Origin: Vibrio fortis
GTDB taxonomy: Bacteria; Pseudomonadota; Gammaproteobacteria; Enterobacterales; Vibrionaceae
Length of the DNA stretch: 64,000 bases
Assembly: GCF_000695685.1 (NCBI RefSeq)
Contig: NZ_JFFR01000033.1
Span: forward strand, 124,001-188,000
Direction: 5' to 3'
The position numbers were made by a program, and so were the translations under genes. Within the stretch, counting starts at the first letter, position 1. Every line of letters starts with the position of its first letter. Positions 7,996 through 16,427 of this stretch are shown here, in pieces. The notes beneath the pieces are model-generated. The model did not search any database. It saw only the letters and a list, made by a program, of their open reading frames with translations, and was not told where the DNA came from.

Positions 7996-8011
7996 TTGAC
8001 CAAGAAGTCAA
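7996..8011. promoter_or_regulatory. RutR-like dyad 2 before xdhA
   Basis: TTGACCAAGAAGTCAA also matches the RutR box at 12 of 14 positions and has a perfect TTGAC-N6-GTCAA dyad. It lies 28 bp after the first dyad and 31 bp before the xdhA ribosome site, so a bound protein would block transcription or elongation. Confidence 0.55.
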
Positions 8012-8041
8012 AAAAATTACACATGGAATATGTCGATATAC

Positions 8042-8048
8042 AAGGAGG
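8042..8048 (+). promoter_or_regulatory. xdhA ribosome binding site deciding a TTG start
   Basis: AAGGAGG ends 4 bases before the TTG at 8053. It is a near-perfect Shine-Dalgarno and lies within the longer frame that begins at 7996, which argues that translation starts at 8053. Confidence 0.8.
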
Positions 8049-8052
8049 TCTC

Positions 8053-9498
8053 TTGATTACTTTTTTGCTCAATCAGGAAATAAGACACGAAGACAATCTG
8101 TCGCCGAATATGACCGTACTTAATTACCTGCGTACTAACGTCAAGAAGACAGGTACCAAAGAGGGGTGCGGTTCAGGCGATTGCGGTGCGTGTACTGTGG
8201 TGTTAGGTGAAGTGGTAGACGGGCAATTACAGTATCGCTCGGTAAACTCATGCTTAACGTTCGTTTCAGCTCTACACGGCAAGCAACTGATTACCGTCGA
8301 AGATCTACAGAACCGAGATCGCTCTTTACACCCTGTACAACAAGCGGTTGTGGATTTTCATGGCTCACAGTGTGGCTACTGTACACCGGGATTCATTATG
8401 TCGATGTTCGCGCTTGGCAAGAACAAGCCTAACGCTAGCAAAGAAGATGTGATGGAGTCTCTAGCAGGCAATTTATGTCGCTGTACGGGTTACCGACCGA
8501 TTGTTGATGCTGCGATGTCTTTGTCTACAGACCAACCTCTTATCGACCAATTCGCTGAACTTGAACGCAAAACCATTGAAAAGTTGGAAAGCATTCAAGG
8601 CACTGAAGCAAACCTTCGTTTAGGTCATCTCACCGCATTCTCTCCAAAAAGTATTGATGAGCTTGCGAAACTGTATATCGCTCATCCGAAAGCTAAGCTG
8701 GTTGCAGGCGGCACCGACCTAGCACTGGAAGTTACGCAGTTCCACCGTGAGATTGAAACCCTTATCAGCGTCAACCTTGTCGAAGACATGAAGCTGTGTG
8801 AAGAGACCGACACCGACCTTATCATCGGTGCCAACCTTCCAATCAGCGACGCTTATTCACTATTGAAAAAGCACTACCCAGACTTTGGCGAACTGCTTCA
8901 TCGCTTTGCTTCACTGCAAGTACGTAACCAAGGCACTATTGGCGGCAACGTAGCCAATGCTTCCCCTATCGGTGATACGCCTCCGCTACTGATTGCGTTA
9001 GATGCCAAGATCAAACTGCGTTGTGGTGATGAGTCGCGCACCATGCCGATCGAGGACTACTTTATCAGCTATAAAGTCACCGCTCAGAAAGAGAGTGAGT
9101 TTATCGAGCAGATCATCATACCTAAACCAAGCAGCGATAACTTCCGCGCTTACAAACTCTCAAAACGTCTAGATGATGACATCTCAGCCGTGTGTGGCGC
9201 CTTCGACATTCAGGTGGAAGAAGGCAAGATAACGCATGCTCGCATCGCCTTTGGTGGTATGGCTGCAACGCCTAAGCGCGCCGCTCGTTGTGAAAATACG
9301 TTATTAGGCAGCCCTTGGACAGACGCTACAATTAAAGAAGCGATGCAGGAACTGTATCAAGACTTCGAGCCACTCTCTGATTTTCGAGCGAGCCAAGAGT
9401 ACCGCTCATTGTCGGCAGCCAATATGTTGCGCCGTTACTTCATTGAACAGCAGAACAAGCACAATCAAATCGAAACAAGGGTAACGTCTTATGTCTAA
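8053..9498 (+). CDS. xdhA: Xanthine dehydrogenase small subunit (Fe-S and FAD)
   Basis: A 481-residue subunit of the cytosolic XdhAB enzyme that oxidises hypoxanthine and xanthine to urate. Residues 1-75 are a plant-ferredoxin-type 2Fe-2S domain (C39, C44, C47 in GCGSGDCGAC, then C67). The second 2Fe-2S domain shows CGYCTPGF and NLCRCTGY. The FAD-binding part begins near VAGGTDLALEV and is followed by the CO-dehydrogenase-type flavoprotein C domain. I start at TTG 8053, giving MITFLLNQEIRH, the usual family N terminus, because of the AAGGAGG just before it; TTG 7996 and ATG 8023 are in frame but lack such a site. It overlaps xdhB by 8 bases. Confidence 0.93.
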   Translation: MITFLLNQEIRHEDNLSPNMTVLNYLRTNVKKTGTKEGCGSGDCGACTVVLGEVVDGQLQYRSVNSCLTFVSALHGKQLITVEDLQNRDRSLHPVQQAVVDFHGSQCGYCTPGFIMSMFALGKNKPNASKEDVMESLAGNLCRCTGYRPIVDAAMSLSTDQPLIDQFAELERKTIEKLESIQGTEANLRLGHLTAFSPKSIDELAKLYIAHPKAKLVAGGTDLALEVTQFHREIETLISVNLVEDMKLCEETDTDLIIGANLPISDAYSLLKKHYPDFGELLHRFASLQVRNQGTIGGNVANASPIGDTPPLLIALDAKIKLRCGDESRTMPIEDYFISYKVTAQKESEFIEQIIIPKPSSDNFRAYKLSKRLDDDISAVCGAFDIQVEEGKITHARIAFGGMAATPKRAARCENTLLGSPWTDATIKEAMQELYQDFEPLSDFRASQEYRSLSAANMLRRYFIEQQNKHNQIETRVTSYV

Positions 9499-11881
9499 CA
9501 AAAACAAACAGGCGATGACCCACGAAGAGATGGTGACTATCGCAAAACAAGATCTTAAAACTGGCGTGGGTAAAAGCGTTAAACACGACAGTGCACCAAA
9601 GCAAGTAACGGGCGAAGCGGTCTACATCGATGACCGTTTAGAGTTTCCAAACCAACTGCACGTCTACGCGCGCCTTAGTACTCAAGCGCATGCAAAAATC
9701 ACCAAGATCGACGTGTCGCCATGTTACGAATTTGAAGGCGTAGCCATCGCGATTCAAGCTAAAGATGTACCGGGTGAACTGGACATCGGTGCCATCCTTC
9801 CTGGTGACCCTCTGCTCGCAGACGGCAAAGTCGAATTCTACGGTCAGCCAGTGATTGCTGTGGCGGCCAACGATTTAGAAACGGCACGCAAAGCAGCGCA
9901 CGCCGCCATCATTGAATACGAAGAACTGCCAGCGATTCTCGATGTGAAAGAAGCACTGGCTAAAGAGCACTTCGTGACAGAGAGCCACACACAACAACGT
10001 GGTGATTCAAAGGCGGCGCTTGCTAAAGCCAAACATGTGATATCTGGTGATCTCGAGATCGGCGGTCAGGAGCACTTTTATCTTGAGACTCAAGTCAGCA
10101 GCGTAATGCCGACTGAAGACGGCGGGATGATTGTTTACACCTCAACACAAAACCCGACCGAAGTACAAAAATTGGTTGCAGAAGTGCTTGGTGTGCCAAT
10201 GCACAAAGTAGTGATTGATATGCGCCGTATGGGTGGTGGCTTTGGTGGTAAAGAGACTCAAGCGGCATCTCCTGCGTGTATCGCTGCGGTCGTCGCCAGC
10301 CTAACAGGTCGGCCAACTAAAATGCGCCTACTGCGTAACGAAGATATGCAGCAGACGGGCAAACGCCATCCATTCTACAACCAATACACGGTCGGTTTTG
10401 ATGACAAAGGCGTGATTCAAGGTGCCGATATTACCGTAGCAGGTAACTGTGGCTACTCACCTGACCTTTCAAGCTCGATCGTTGACCGCGCGATGTTCCA
10501 CTCAGACAACGCCTACTACCTTGGCGATGCAACCGTGGTAGGACACCGCTGCAAAACCAACACAGCATCTAACACCGCTTACCGTGGTTTCGGCGGCCCT
10601 CAAGGCATGATGACAATTGAACACATCATGGATGAGATCGCTCGTTACCTGAAAAAAGATCCATTGGAAGTACGTAAGGCGAACTATTACGGCGAAGAAG
10701 GCCGTAACGTGACCCATTACTACCAAACCGTTGAAGACAACTTTCTTCCTGAGATAACCGAACAGCTTGAACGCAGCAGTGACTATCACGCTCGCCGTAA
10801 AGAAATTGATGAGTTCAACAAGCAGAGCCCTATCTTGAAAAAAGGCTTGGCAATCACTCCGGTGAAATTCGGCATCTCGTTTACCGCAACTTTCTTGAAC
10901 CAAGCTGGTGCGCTTATCCATATCTACACCGATGGCAGTATTCATTTGAATCACGGCGGTACGGAAATGGGGCAAGGCTTGAACATCAAAGTGGCGCAAA
11001 TAGTTGCAGAGGAGTTCCAAGTCGATGTCGAACGTATCCAGATCACCGCTACAAACACAGACAAAGTTCCGAACACATCACCAACCGCGGCCTCATCGGG
11101 CGCCGACCTCAATGGTAAGGCCGCGCAGAACGCCGCAATAACGATTAAGCAACGACTGATTGACTTTGCAGCCTCGCACTTCAAAGTCTCGCAAGAAGAA
11201 GTGGTGTTCAAGAACGGTATGGTACAGATCCGCGATGAGATCATGACCTTCAACGCGTTTGTCGAACTGGCTTGGTTTAACCAAATCTCGCTCTCCAGCA
11301 CTGGCTTCTACCGCACTCCGAAGATCTATTACGATCACGAGAAAGCGCGCGGTCGTCCGTTCTACTACTACGCCTACGGCGCGTCGTGTTCTGAAGTGAT
11401 CATCGATACGCTGACAGGTGAGAACAAAATTCTGCGCGTCGATATCTTGCACGATGTAGGGGCTTCATTGAACCCTGCTATCGATATCGGTCAAGTAGAA
11501 GGGGGCTTCGTTCAGGGCGCTGGCTGGCTCACCACCGAAGAGTTGGTATGGAATGAGCAAGGCCGCCTAATGACCAATGGCCCTGCAAGTTACAAGATCC
11601 CAGCGATTGCCGATATGCCGATCGATTTTAGAACGCATCTATTGGAGAACCGCAGTAACCCAGAAGACACCGTCTTCAACTCGAAAGCGGTTGGTGAACC
11701 ACCGTTTATGTTGGGGATGTCTGTGTGGAGTGCACTCAAAGATGCCATTAACTCAGTCGCCGTCGATGGGGCAATTCCGAAGCTAAATACACCCGCGACA
11801 CCAGAGCGCATTCTGATGGCCGTTCAAGCTGTTTCAGAGCCCGCGAAGGCATCGGTCGACAGTGAGCAAGAGACGGCGTAG
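9491..11881 (+). CDS. xdhB: Xanthine dehydrogenase large subunit (molybdenum cofactor)
   Basis: A 796-residue molybdopterin subunit partnering XdhA. Visible family signatures are RMGGGFGGKE, AYRGFGGPQG, GGTEMGQG and EGGFVQGAGW, and KAVGEPP, which carries the catalytic glutamate. Length is typical for bacterial XdhB. Its ATG lies inside the last codons of xdhA and AAGGG stands upstream, indicating translational coupling. A 120-bp gap with an inverted repeat follows before xdhC. Confidence 0.95.
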   Translation: MSNKNKQAMTHEEMVTIAKQDLKTGVGKSVKHDSAPKQVTGEAVYIDDRLEFPNQLHVYARLSTQAHAKITKIDVSPCYEFEGVAIAIQAKDVPGELDIGAILPGDPLLADGKVEFYGQPVIAVAANDLETARKAAHAAIIEYEELPAILDVKEALAKEHFVTESHTQQRGDSKAALAKAKHVISGDLEIGGQEHFYLETQVSSVMPTEDGGMIVYTSTQNPTEVQKLVAEVLGVPMHKVVIDMRRMGGGFGGKETQAASPACIAAVVASLTGRPTKMRLLRNEDMQQTGKRHPFYNQYTVGFDDKGVIQGADITVAGNCGYSPDLSSSIVDRAMFHSDNAYYLGDATVVGHRCKTNTASNTAYRGFGGPQGMMTIEHIMDEIARYLKKDPLEVRKANYYGEEGRNVTHYYQTVEDNFLPEITEQLERSSDYHARRKEIDEFNKQSPILKKGLAITPVKFGISFTATFLNQAGALIHIYTDGSIHLNHGGTEMGQGLNIKVAQIVAEEFQVDVERIQITATNTDKVPNTSPTAASSGADLNGKAAQNAAITIKQRLIDFAASHFKVSQEEVVFKNGMVQIRDEIMTFNAFVELAWFNQISLSSTGFYRTPKIYYDHEKARGRPFYYYAYGASCSEVIIDTLTGENKILRVDILHDVGASLNPAIDIGQVEGGFVQGAGWLTTEELVWNEQGRLMTNGPASYKIPAIADMPIDFRTHLLENRSNPEDTVFNSKAVGEPPFMLGMSVWSALKDAINSVAVDGAIPKLNTPATPERILMAVQAVSEPAKASVDSEQETA

Positions 11882-11925
11882 TGATTAACATCATCAAGCT
11901 GTGACAAACAGGTAACAAGGACACT

Positions 11926-11967
11926 CGCCAGTCCGCAGTATTGAGCAGGGAGCTCTTTAGACTGGCG
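11926..11967 (+). repeat. Intercistronic inverted repeat between xdhB and xdhC
   Basis: CGCCAGTC (11926-11933) and GACTGGCG (11960-11967) are perfect complements with a 26-base spacer. No T-run follows, so I read it as an mRNA stem rather than a terminator. Its CCAGTC/GACTGG core recurs between xdhC and guaD. Confidence 0.6.
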
Positions 11968-12001
11968 TAAGAAGCATCAAGCTGGAGCTTTTGGAGGAAG
12001 T

Positions 12002-12880
12002 ATGTTTAAGGATAATTGGATTCACGAACTGGCAAAACTGGAAGAGAACTACGAGCCGTGTGTCATGGTGACGGTTCTTGAAGATCGAGGTTCTGTGCCT
12101 CGTGATGCCGGAACAAAAATGCTGGTCACTCGCGATCGCATCATTGCGACCATTGGCGGCGGCCACCTTGAACATGTTGCGACTAAAATGGCGCGCGAGA
12201 TGCTGATCGCCAGCGAAAAGTCCCTCAAAGTCGAACGCTTCAACCTTGGTGCTCGTCTTGGCCAATGTTGCGGCGGAATGGCTACTCTGAGCTTCGAGCC
12301 GATTGGTACTCAACAGAACCATTTGGTGCTATTTGGTGCAGGCCATGTGGCTAAGGCGCTATTGCACATTGTCGCCACTCTGCCTTTCCGCGTAACGTGG
12401 ATTGATGAACGCGAAGAAGTGTTCCCTGAAACCTTACCTCAAGGCGTTAAAAAGCTCGTCACTGATGACCCCGTCGGTGAAGTGAAACAGATGCCACCAA
12501 ATAGCTACTACCTAGTGATGACCCACAACCACCAGCTCGATTTCGACCTTGCTAAAGCCATCATTGACCGCGAAGACAGTCGTTACTTCGGCATGATTGG
12601 CTCACTAACAAAACGCAAGAAGTTTGACTTCCGCTTGGAACAACGCGGCTATAGCCAAGAGCAGATCAACACCATGATTTGTCCTATTGGTATTAGCTCT
12701 GTGAATGGAAAACATCCAGCAGAAATCGCGGTATCGGTTGCCGGTGAACTAATCGCACACTATCAGGGACAAGCGCTTGAACAGAAGCGCCCGACCCAAC
12801 ATTATCAAACTGAGGATCGTAACGATCCCAAGCAAACAAGCGATGTAGACGAACACCCTCTGGAAGAGAAAATCGCCTAA
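12002..12880 (+). CDS. xdhC: Xanthine dehydrogenase accessory protein XdhC
   Basis: A 292-residue protein that binds molybdenum cofactor and inserts its sulfurated form into XdhB. The N-terminal XdhC/CoxI domain contains DRGSVPRDAGTKML and TIGGGHLEH. The C-terminal Rossmann domain contains LFGAGHVAKAL and the FGMIGS and GKHPAEIAVSVAGEL stretches. The family C terminus ends near there, so the last 35 residues, rich in Gln, Lys and Asp, are a poorly conserved tail. GGAGG lies just before the ATG. Confidence 0.93.
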   Translation: MFKDNWIHELAKLEENYEPCVMVTVLEDRGSVPRDAGTKMLVTRDRIIATIGGGHLEHVATKMAREMLIASEKSLKVERFNLGARLGQCCGGMATLSFEPIGTQQNHLVLFGAGHVAKALLHIVATLPFRVTWIDEREEVFPETLPQGVKKLVTDDPVGEVKQMPPNSYYLVMTHNHQLDFDLAKAIIDREDSRYFGMIGSLTKRKKFDFRLEQRGYSQEQINTMICPIGISSVNGKHPAEIAVSVAGELIAHYQGQALEQKRPTQHYQTEDRNDPKQTSDVDEHPLEEKIA

Positions 12881-12893
12881 CACAAATCGCAGA

Positions 12894-12919
12894 CTCCAGT
12901 CGCCATAACGTGACTGGAG
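12894..12919 (+). repeat. Intercistronic inverted repeat between xdhC and guaD
   Basis: CTCCAGTC (12894-12901) and GACTGGAG (12912-12919) are perfect complements around a 10-base loop. It shares the CCAGTC/GACTGG core with the stem after xdhB and is not followed by a T-run. Confidence 0.6.
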
Positions 12920-12939
12920 GGCATTAAAAGGAAGTAAAC

Positions 12940-14274
12940 ATGACAACGCAACGCAAAGCTTATCGCGCCAGTATTCTTCATAGCGTGGCCGACCCAAAGG
13001 ATGTCGGTTTAGAAGAATCATATGAGTATTTTGAAGACGGTATTTTAGTGGTTGAGAATGGCCATGTGGTTGATTTGGGTAATGCCGATGATGTGCTTGC
13101 TCGTCAGCCGAAAACCCTCGATGTCAAAGAGTACAAAGATAAGCTGATCACCTCAGGATTTATCGATACTCATATCCACTATCCGCAAACCGGTATGATT
13201 GCATCCTATGGCGAACAGCTGCTCGACTGGCTTGAAAACTACACCTTCCCAGAAGAGAAACGCTTTAAAAACCCAGTTTACGCACACAAAGTAGCGAAGC
13301 TATTCCTAGACGAGCTGGCGAGCAACGGTACCACAACAGCGTTGGTATTCGGCACCGTTCATAAAGAGTCGGTCAACGTGTTCTTTGAAGAAGCTGAGAG
13401 ACGTAACCTACGTATGATCGCGGGTAAGGTGCTGATGGATCGCAACGCGCCAGATTACCTAACCGATACACCAGAATCCGGCTATGTCGATTCAAAAGAG
13501 CTGATCGACAAATGGCACAACCGTGGCCGCTTGCTGTATGCAGTGACACCGCGCTTTGCGCCAACGAGCACCCCGGAGCAACTGGCAACCGTAGGCAAAC
13601 TGTTAGAAGAGTACCCAGATGTGTACATGCACACTCACCTTTCAGAGAACGAGAAAGAGATTGAGTGGGTGAAGGCTCTATTCCCTGAACGTGACAGCTA
13701 CCTTGATGTATACGACCACTATGGCTTGCTGCACAAACGCTCAGTTTTTGCACACGGCATTCACTTGTCTGATTGCGAGTGTAAGCGTTTAGCCGATACT
13801 GAATCTGCTATCGCTTTCTGCCCAACCTCAAACCTATTCTTGGGTTCAGGTCTGTTCAGACTGCCTGAAATGGAAGAGCACGGAATCCGTGTTGGTATGG
13901 GTACCGATGTGGGCGCAGGTACTAGCTTCTCTATTCTGCAAACCATGAGTGAAGCGTACAAGATCATGCAGCTTCAACATAAGAAATTGCACCCAGCTAA
14001 ATCACTATTTTTAGCCACATTAGGTGGTGCACGCTCTCTTCACCTAGAAGACAAAATCGGTAACCTAGAAGTGGGCAAAGAGGCAGATTTCGTGGTTCTA
14101 GATATGCACGCGACTCAGCTAATGCGCTTTAGAATGGAGCAAGCAACCAAGCTTGAAGAGAAGCTGTTTGTATTGATGAGTCTTGGAGATGACAGAACCG
14201 TCAGCGAGACATACATCTACGGTGAAAAGGCGTACGACGCTAATTTCAAAGAATATAAAAAACTCGTCAGTTAG
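12940..14274 (+). CDS. guaD: Guanine deaminase
   Basis: A 444-residue cytosolic amidohydrolase that converts guanine to xanthine, feeding XdhAB. The zinc-binding HxH is DTHIHYPQTG, followed by HTHLSENEKEIEW, the metal His of FAHGIHLSD and the Asp of GMGTDVGAGTSFS, all as in GuaD. Length fits the family. AAGGAAG stands before the ATG and the 59-bp spacing from xdhC suggests one operon. A terminator at 14352 follows. Confidence 0.95.
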   Translation: MTTQRKAYRASILHSVADPKDVGLEESYEYFEDGILVVENGHVVDLGNADDVLARQPKTLDVKEYKDKLITSGFIDTHIHYPQTGMIASYGEQLLDWLENYTFPEEKRFKNPVYAHKVAKLFLDELASNGTTTALVFGTVHKESVNVFFEEAERRNLRMIAGKVLMDRNAPDYLTDTPESGYVDSKELIDKWHNRGRLLYAVTPRFAPTSTPEQLATVGKLLEEYPDVYMHTHLSENEKEIEWVKALFPERDSYLDVYDHYGLLHKRSVFAHGIHLSDCECKRLADTESAIAFCPTSNLFLGSGLFRLPEMEEHGIRVGMGTDVGAGTSFSILQTMSEAYKIMQLQHKKLHPAKSLFLATLGGARSLHLEDKIGNLEVGKEADFVVLDMHATQLMRFRMEQATKLEEKLFVLMSLGDDRTVSETYIYGEKAYDANFKEYKKLVS

Positions 14275-14295
14275 GCTTAAAAGCGAGTAACACCT

Positions 14296-14346
14296 GCTAG
14301 GCAATAACGACAATCGTTGTTAATAATCCGTCCAGATTCGCCTAGC
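14296..14346 (+). repeat. Nested inverted repeats in the guaD 3' region
   Basis: GCTAGGC (14296-14302) pairs with GCCTAGC (14340-14346). Inside, AACGA (14306-14310) pairs with TCGTT (14314-14318). The structure sits immediately before the terminator at 14352 and could protect the mRNA end. Confidence 0.45.
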
Positions 14347-14351
14347 CTTCT

Positions 14352-14385
14352 AAGACCAGTCGCCCCCCAGCCTCTGGTCTTTTTT
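14352..14385 (+). terminator. Terminator after guaD
   Basis: AAGACCAG (14352-14359) pairs with CTGGTCTT (14374-14381) around a 14-base loop and continues into a T-run. Confidence 0.85.
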
Positions 14386-14549
14386 GCATCCTCATCAAAT
14401 AACAATAATTAAATCTCTACTGTGTGCTAAATGACCGCGACGTAAGCGATTTATGTTGGTAACTTAAGACGATTATACAAGTCGCTCAGCCTTCCTAATC
14501 CATGTTGAGCACCCCCTTAAATTTACCCGTCACTTAGAAAAGGAATTCT

Positions 14550-15428
14550 ATGTTCGAGCAGGTTGTTGGCATTCTGTTTCCCGTTTTTGCGCTCGCTGCT
14601 GCTGGCTTTGCCGTGGGCCGTTGGCTCAAGCCGGACTTTAAGCCTATCAACCGCATCAATATGGACGTGTGTATCCCTGCGCTGGTGTTTGCATCCCTCG
14701 CAACCATGCCGCTCGATACTGAACAAGTACCACTGATTACTGCCTCATTAGTTGCTGTATTAGTACCTGCAGTGTTAATGATTCCAATCTGTAAGATCTT
14801 TAAGCTCAACTTCAAAGCTTGGGCACCTCCGCACATGTTTCGCAATAGCGGTAACCTTGCGATCCCACTATTCACCTATACCTTTGGTGATACAGCGTTG
14901 GCGCCAGCAGTACTGCTGTTTGTGGTTTCAGCCTGCATCCATATCAGTTTGGGTTTGGCGCTGTTAAGTGAAGGGAACCCGCTAAAACAGATCTTCAAGA
15001 TGCCGATTTTCCTCGCTGCTGCCGTAGCAATGACGCTCAATTTATCTGGCGTCGCGGTTTGGAATCCGCTTTACGAAGCGACATCGCTACTTGGGCAAGC
15101 AGCCGTGCCTATCATGCTGCTATCTCTTGGCTCACAAATGGTCAACCTAAGGCTCAGCGGCCTCAAGGTGGGTTTGCTATGCACGGCGCAATCTTTGTTC
15201 ACCGGAGCCATCGCCTTCGGCATTATCTACTTCTTTATTCCACTACCAACCCTACAGCTTCAAATGATGGTTCTGTTCACCATGCTGCCACCAGCGGTAA
15301 TGAACTACTTGTTTGCTGAACGCTTCAACGTTGAGCCACCTAAGGTTGCCTCTATGGTGCTGTTTGGCAACTTCTTAAGTGTCGTGACCCTACCAATATT
15401 GCTGACGTTTGCGCTGTCGTTTGAGTGA
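14550..15428 (+). CDS. AEC-family (auxin efflux carrier type) transporter
   Basis: A 292-residue inner-membrane protein with about ten hydrophobic segments in the two-lobed arrangement of AEC carriers. HMFRNSGNLAIPL is the conserved crossover-region stretch (RNSGNxGxP in the family), with PAVMNYLFAERF near the C terminus. AEC proteins in bacteria carry malonate, malate and other carboxylates, so a product or intermediate of this pathway could be the substrate; this is inference. AAAAGGAATTCT precedes the ATG. It lies after the guaD terminator, so it may have its own promoter. Confidence 0.82.
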   Translation: MFEQVVGILFPVFALAAAGFAVGRWLKPDFKPINRINMDVCIPALVFASLATMPLDTEQVPLITASLVAVLVPAVLMIPICKIFKLNFKAWAPPHMFRNSGNLAIPLFTYTFGDTALAPAVLLFVVSACIHISLGLALLSEGNPLKQIFKMPIFLAAAVAMTLNLSGVAVWNPLYEATSLLGQAAVPIMLLSLGSQMVNLRLSGLKVGLLCTAQSLFTGAIAFGIIYFFIPLPTLQLQMMVLFTMLPPAVMNYLFAERFNVEPPKVASMVLFGNFLSVVTLPILLTFALSFE

Positions 15429-15527
15429 GGCCACCTTTGCTATTGGCAGTAATACTTCATCTAGAGCTAATCGGAAGGGTAAGTTAATCAAGTGACACTT
15501 CGCCCAAAATAGGCTGTAACCGCAAAG

Positions 15528-16184
15528 TTATTGTGATGATTTATCGAGTTTCAATTCTGCCGTCACTTTAGTCAGGCGCAACGCAATCGCAAAACAGACT
15601 AAGTAAGGACTCACATACCAGAAAAGGCTTTCTATCGGCTGTTTAAGCTGCGCCTCCCTTGTTTTGATGTATTGATTTTTCTGCTTCTCGTATTGATTCA
15701 GCATCCCACTCACCCATACAGAGTCGCTCTCTAGTAACGCAATATCAGGAGCTGGAACCATTAATGTAGAAGCGCTTGGCAGCAGAGAGAAATCAACATC
15801 TTTAAAGGTCTTCGCGGTTGTGAGGTACCACATACAGGCTTGATGGTATTCGGCTTGATCATTGGCCGACGGCTGACCCGAACAAACATCACCACGCAAT
15901 CGGTCAAGAGAGAACTGCTGAATAGACTCCAGAATAACCACAGCTCTTGTCTGTTCGGTTTCCACCCAATCACCGGCAACCTTAGCCCGAATCTCTGAGA
16001 CAGCGCCAAGCATGCCTATCCCCGCTAGAAACGGCCATAAATAGTCCATCAGTTTCCATTTGCGTCGGCTCAAATTAAACCCACACCAAATTGGGATATG
16101 CAGCAGAAGAGTCAGCCCAACGGACAATAGAACAAAGTTGAGTGAGCTAGAGAGCATCAGCTCACTTTCAAAGAAATGCTTCAT
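15528..16184 (-). CDS. Unknown membrane protein
   Basis: I do not recognise this 218-residue protein. Hydrophobic stretches are near residues 10-35 (NFVLLSVGLTLLLHIPIW), 45-65 (YLWPFLAGIGMLGAV) and 185-208 (FWYVSPYLVCFAIALRL), leaving a central soluble part of about 115 residues between the second and third. That part has two cysteines near DVCSGQPS and ACMWYL. It lies alone between the AEC gene (convergent) and puuD. A link to purine use is not shown by sequence. Confidence 0.7.
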   Translation of the reverse strand: MKHFFESELMLSSSLNFVLLSVGLTLLLHIPIWCGFNLSRRKWKLMDYLWPFLAGIGMLGAVSEIRAKVAGDWVETEQTRAVVILESIQQFSLDRLRGDVCSGQPSANDQAEYHQACMWYLTTAKTFKDVDFSLLPSASTLMVPAPDIALLESDSVWVSGMLNQYEKQKNQYIKTREAQLKQPIESLFWYVSPYLVCFAIALRLTKVTAELKLDKSSQ

Positions 16185-16310
16185 AATTAGACACTTGCCT
16201 ATATGAATAAGAGAGTTTCGATAGTAAATATCAATTGCTTGAAGAATGTAAGCAGCGCGTCAAAAAAGGGAAATACCTTCAAAAAAGAACCAACGCTTGG
16301 GAAAGCATAC

Positions 16311-16336
16311 AAAAAGCCCCGGTATAGGAACCGGGG
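16311..16336 (-). terminator. Terminator of the puuE-uraD-alc-allA-puuD operon
   Basis: On the reverse strand CCCCGGT and ACCGGGG form a perfect 7-bp stem with a 6-base loop, followed by CTTTTTG. It lies about 90 bp past the puuD stop. A second perfect 8-bp stem (ACCTAAGA/TCTTAGGT, 16394-16416) stands between it and the stop. Confidence 0.85.
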
Positions 16337-16427
16337 AAACAGGGTGGGACGAGTTTGGCGCGTGCCCGTATAACCAAACTCTCCCCAAGCCTCACCTAAG
16401 ACTCACGCTCTTAGGTAAAGGATGCTG

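Larger units (their letters stand above)
7632..8052 (+). promoter_or_regulatory. xdh operon control region
   Basis: This 421-bp spacer contains, in order, the gntR terminator (7667), two TTGTATACAA-type operators (7824 and 7916), two TGAC-N6-GTCA dyads (7968 and 7996) and the xdhA ribosome site (8042). The promoter must lie here, but I could not place -35 and -10 boxes with confidence. A 64-codon ATG frame at 7641-7835 runs through the terminator and an operator and is not considered a gene. Confidence 0.75.

Noticed and set aside
10502..11020. 172-codon reverse frame inside xdhB
   Set aside because: Shadow of a strongly conserved gene; no ribosome site and no recognisable protein.
14471..14480. 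GATTATACAA before the AEC transporter gene
   Set aside because: Three mismatches from TTGTATACAA with the palindrome broken; I do not count it as an operator.
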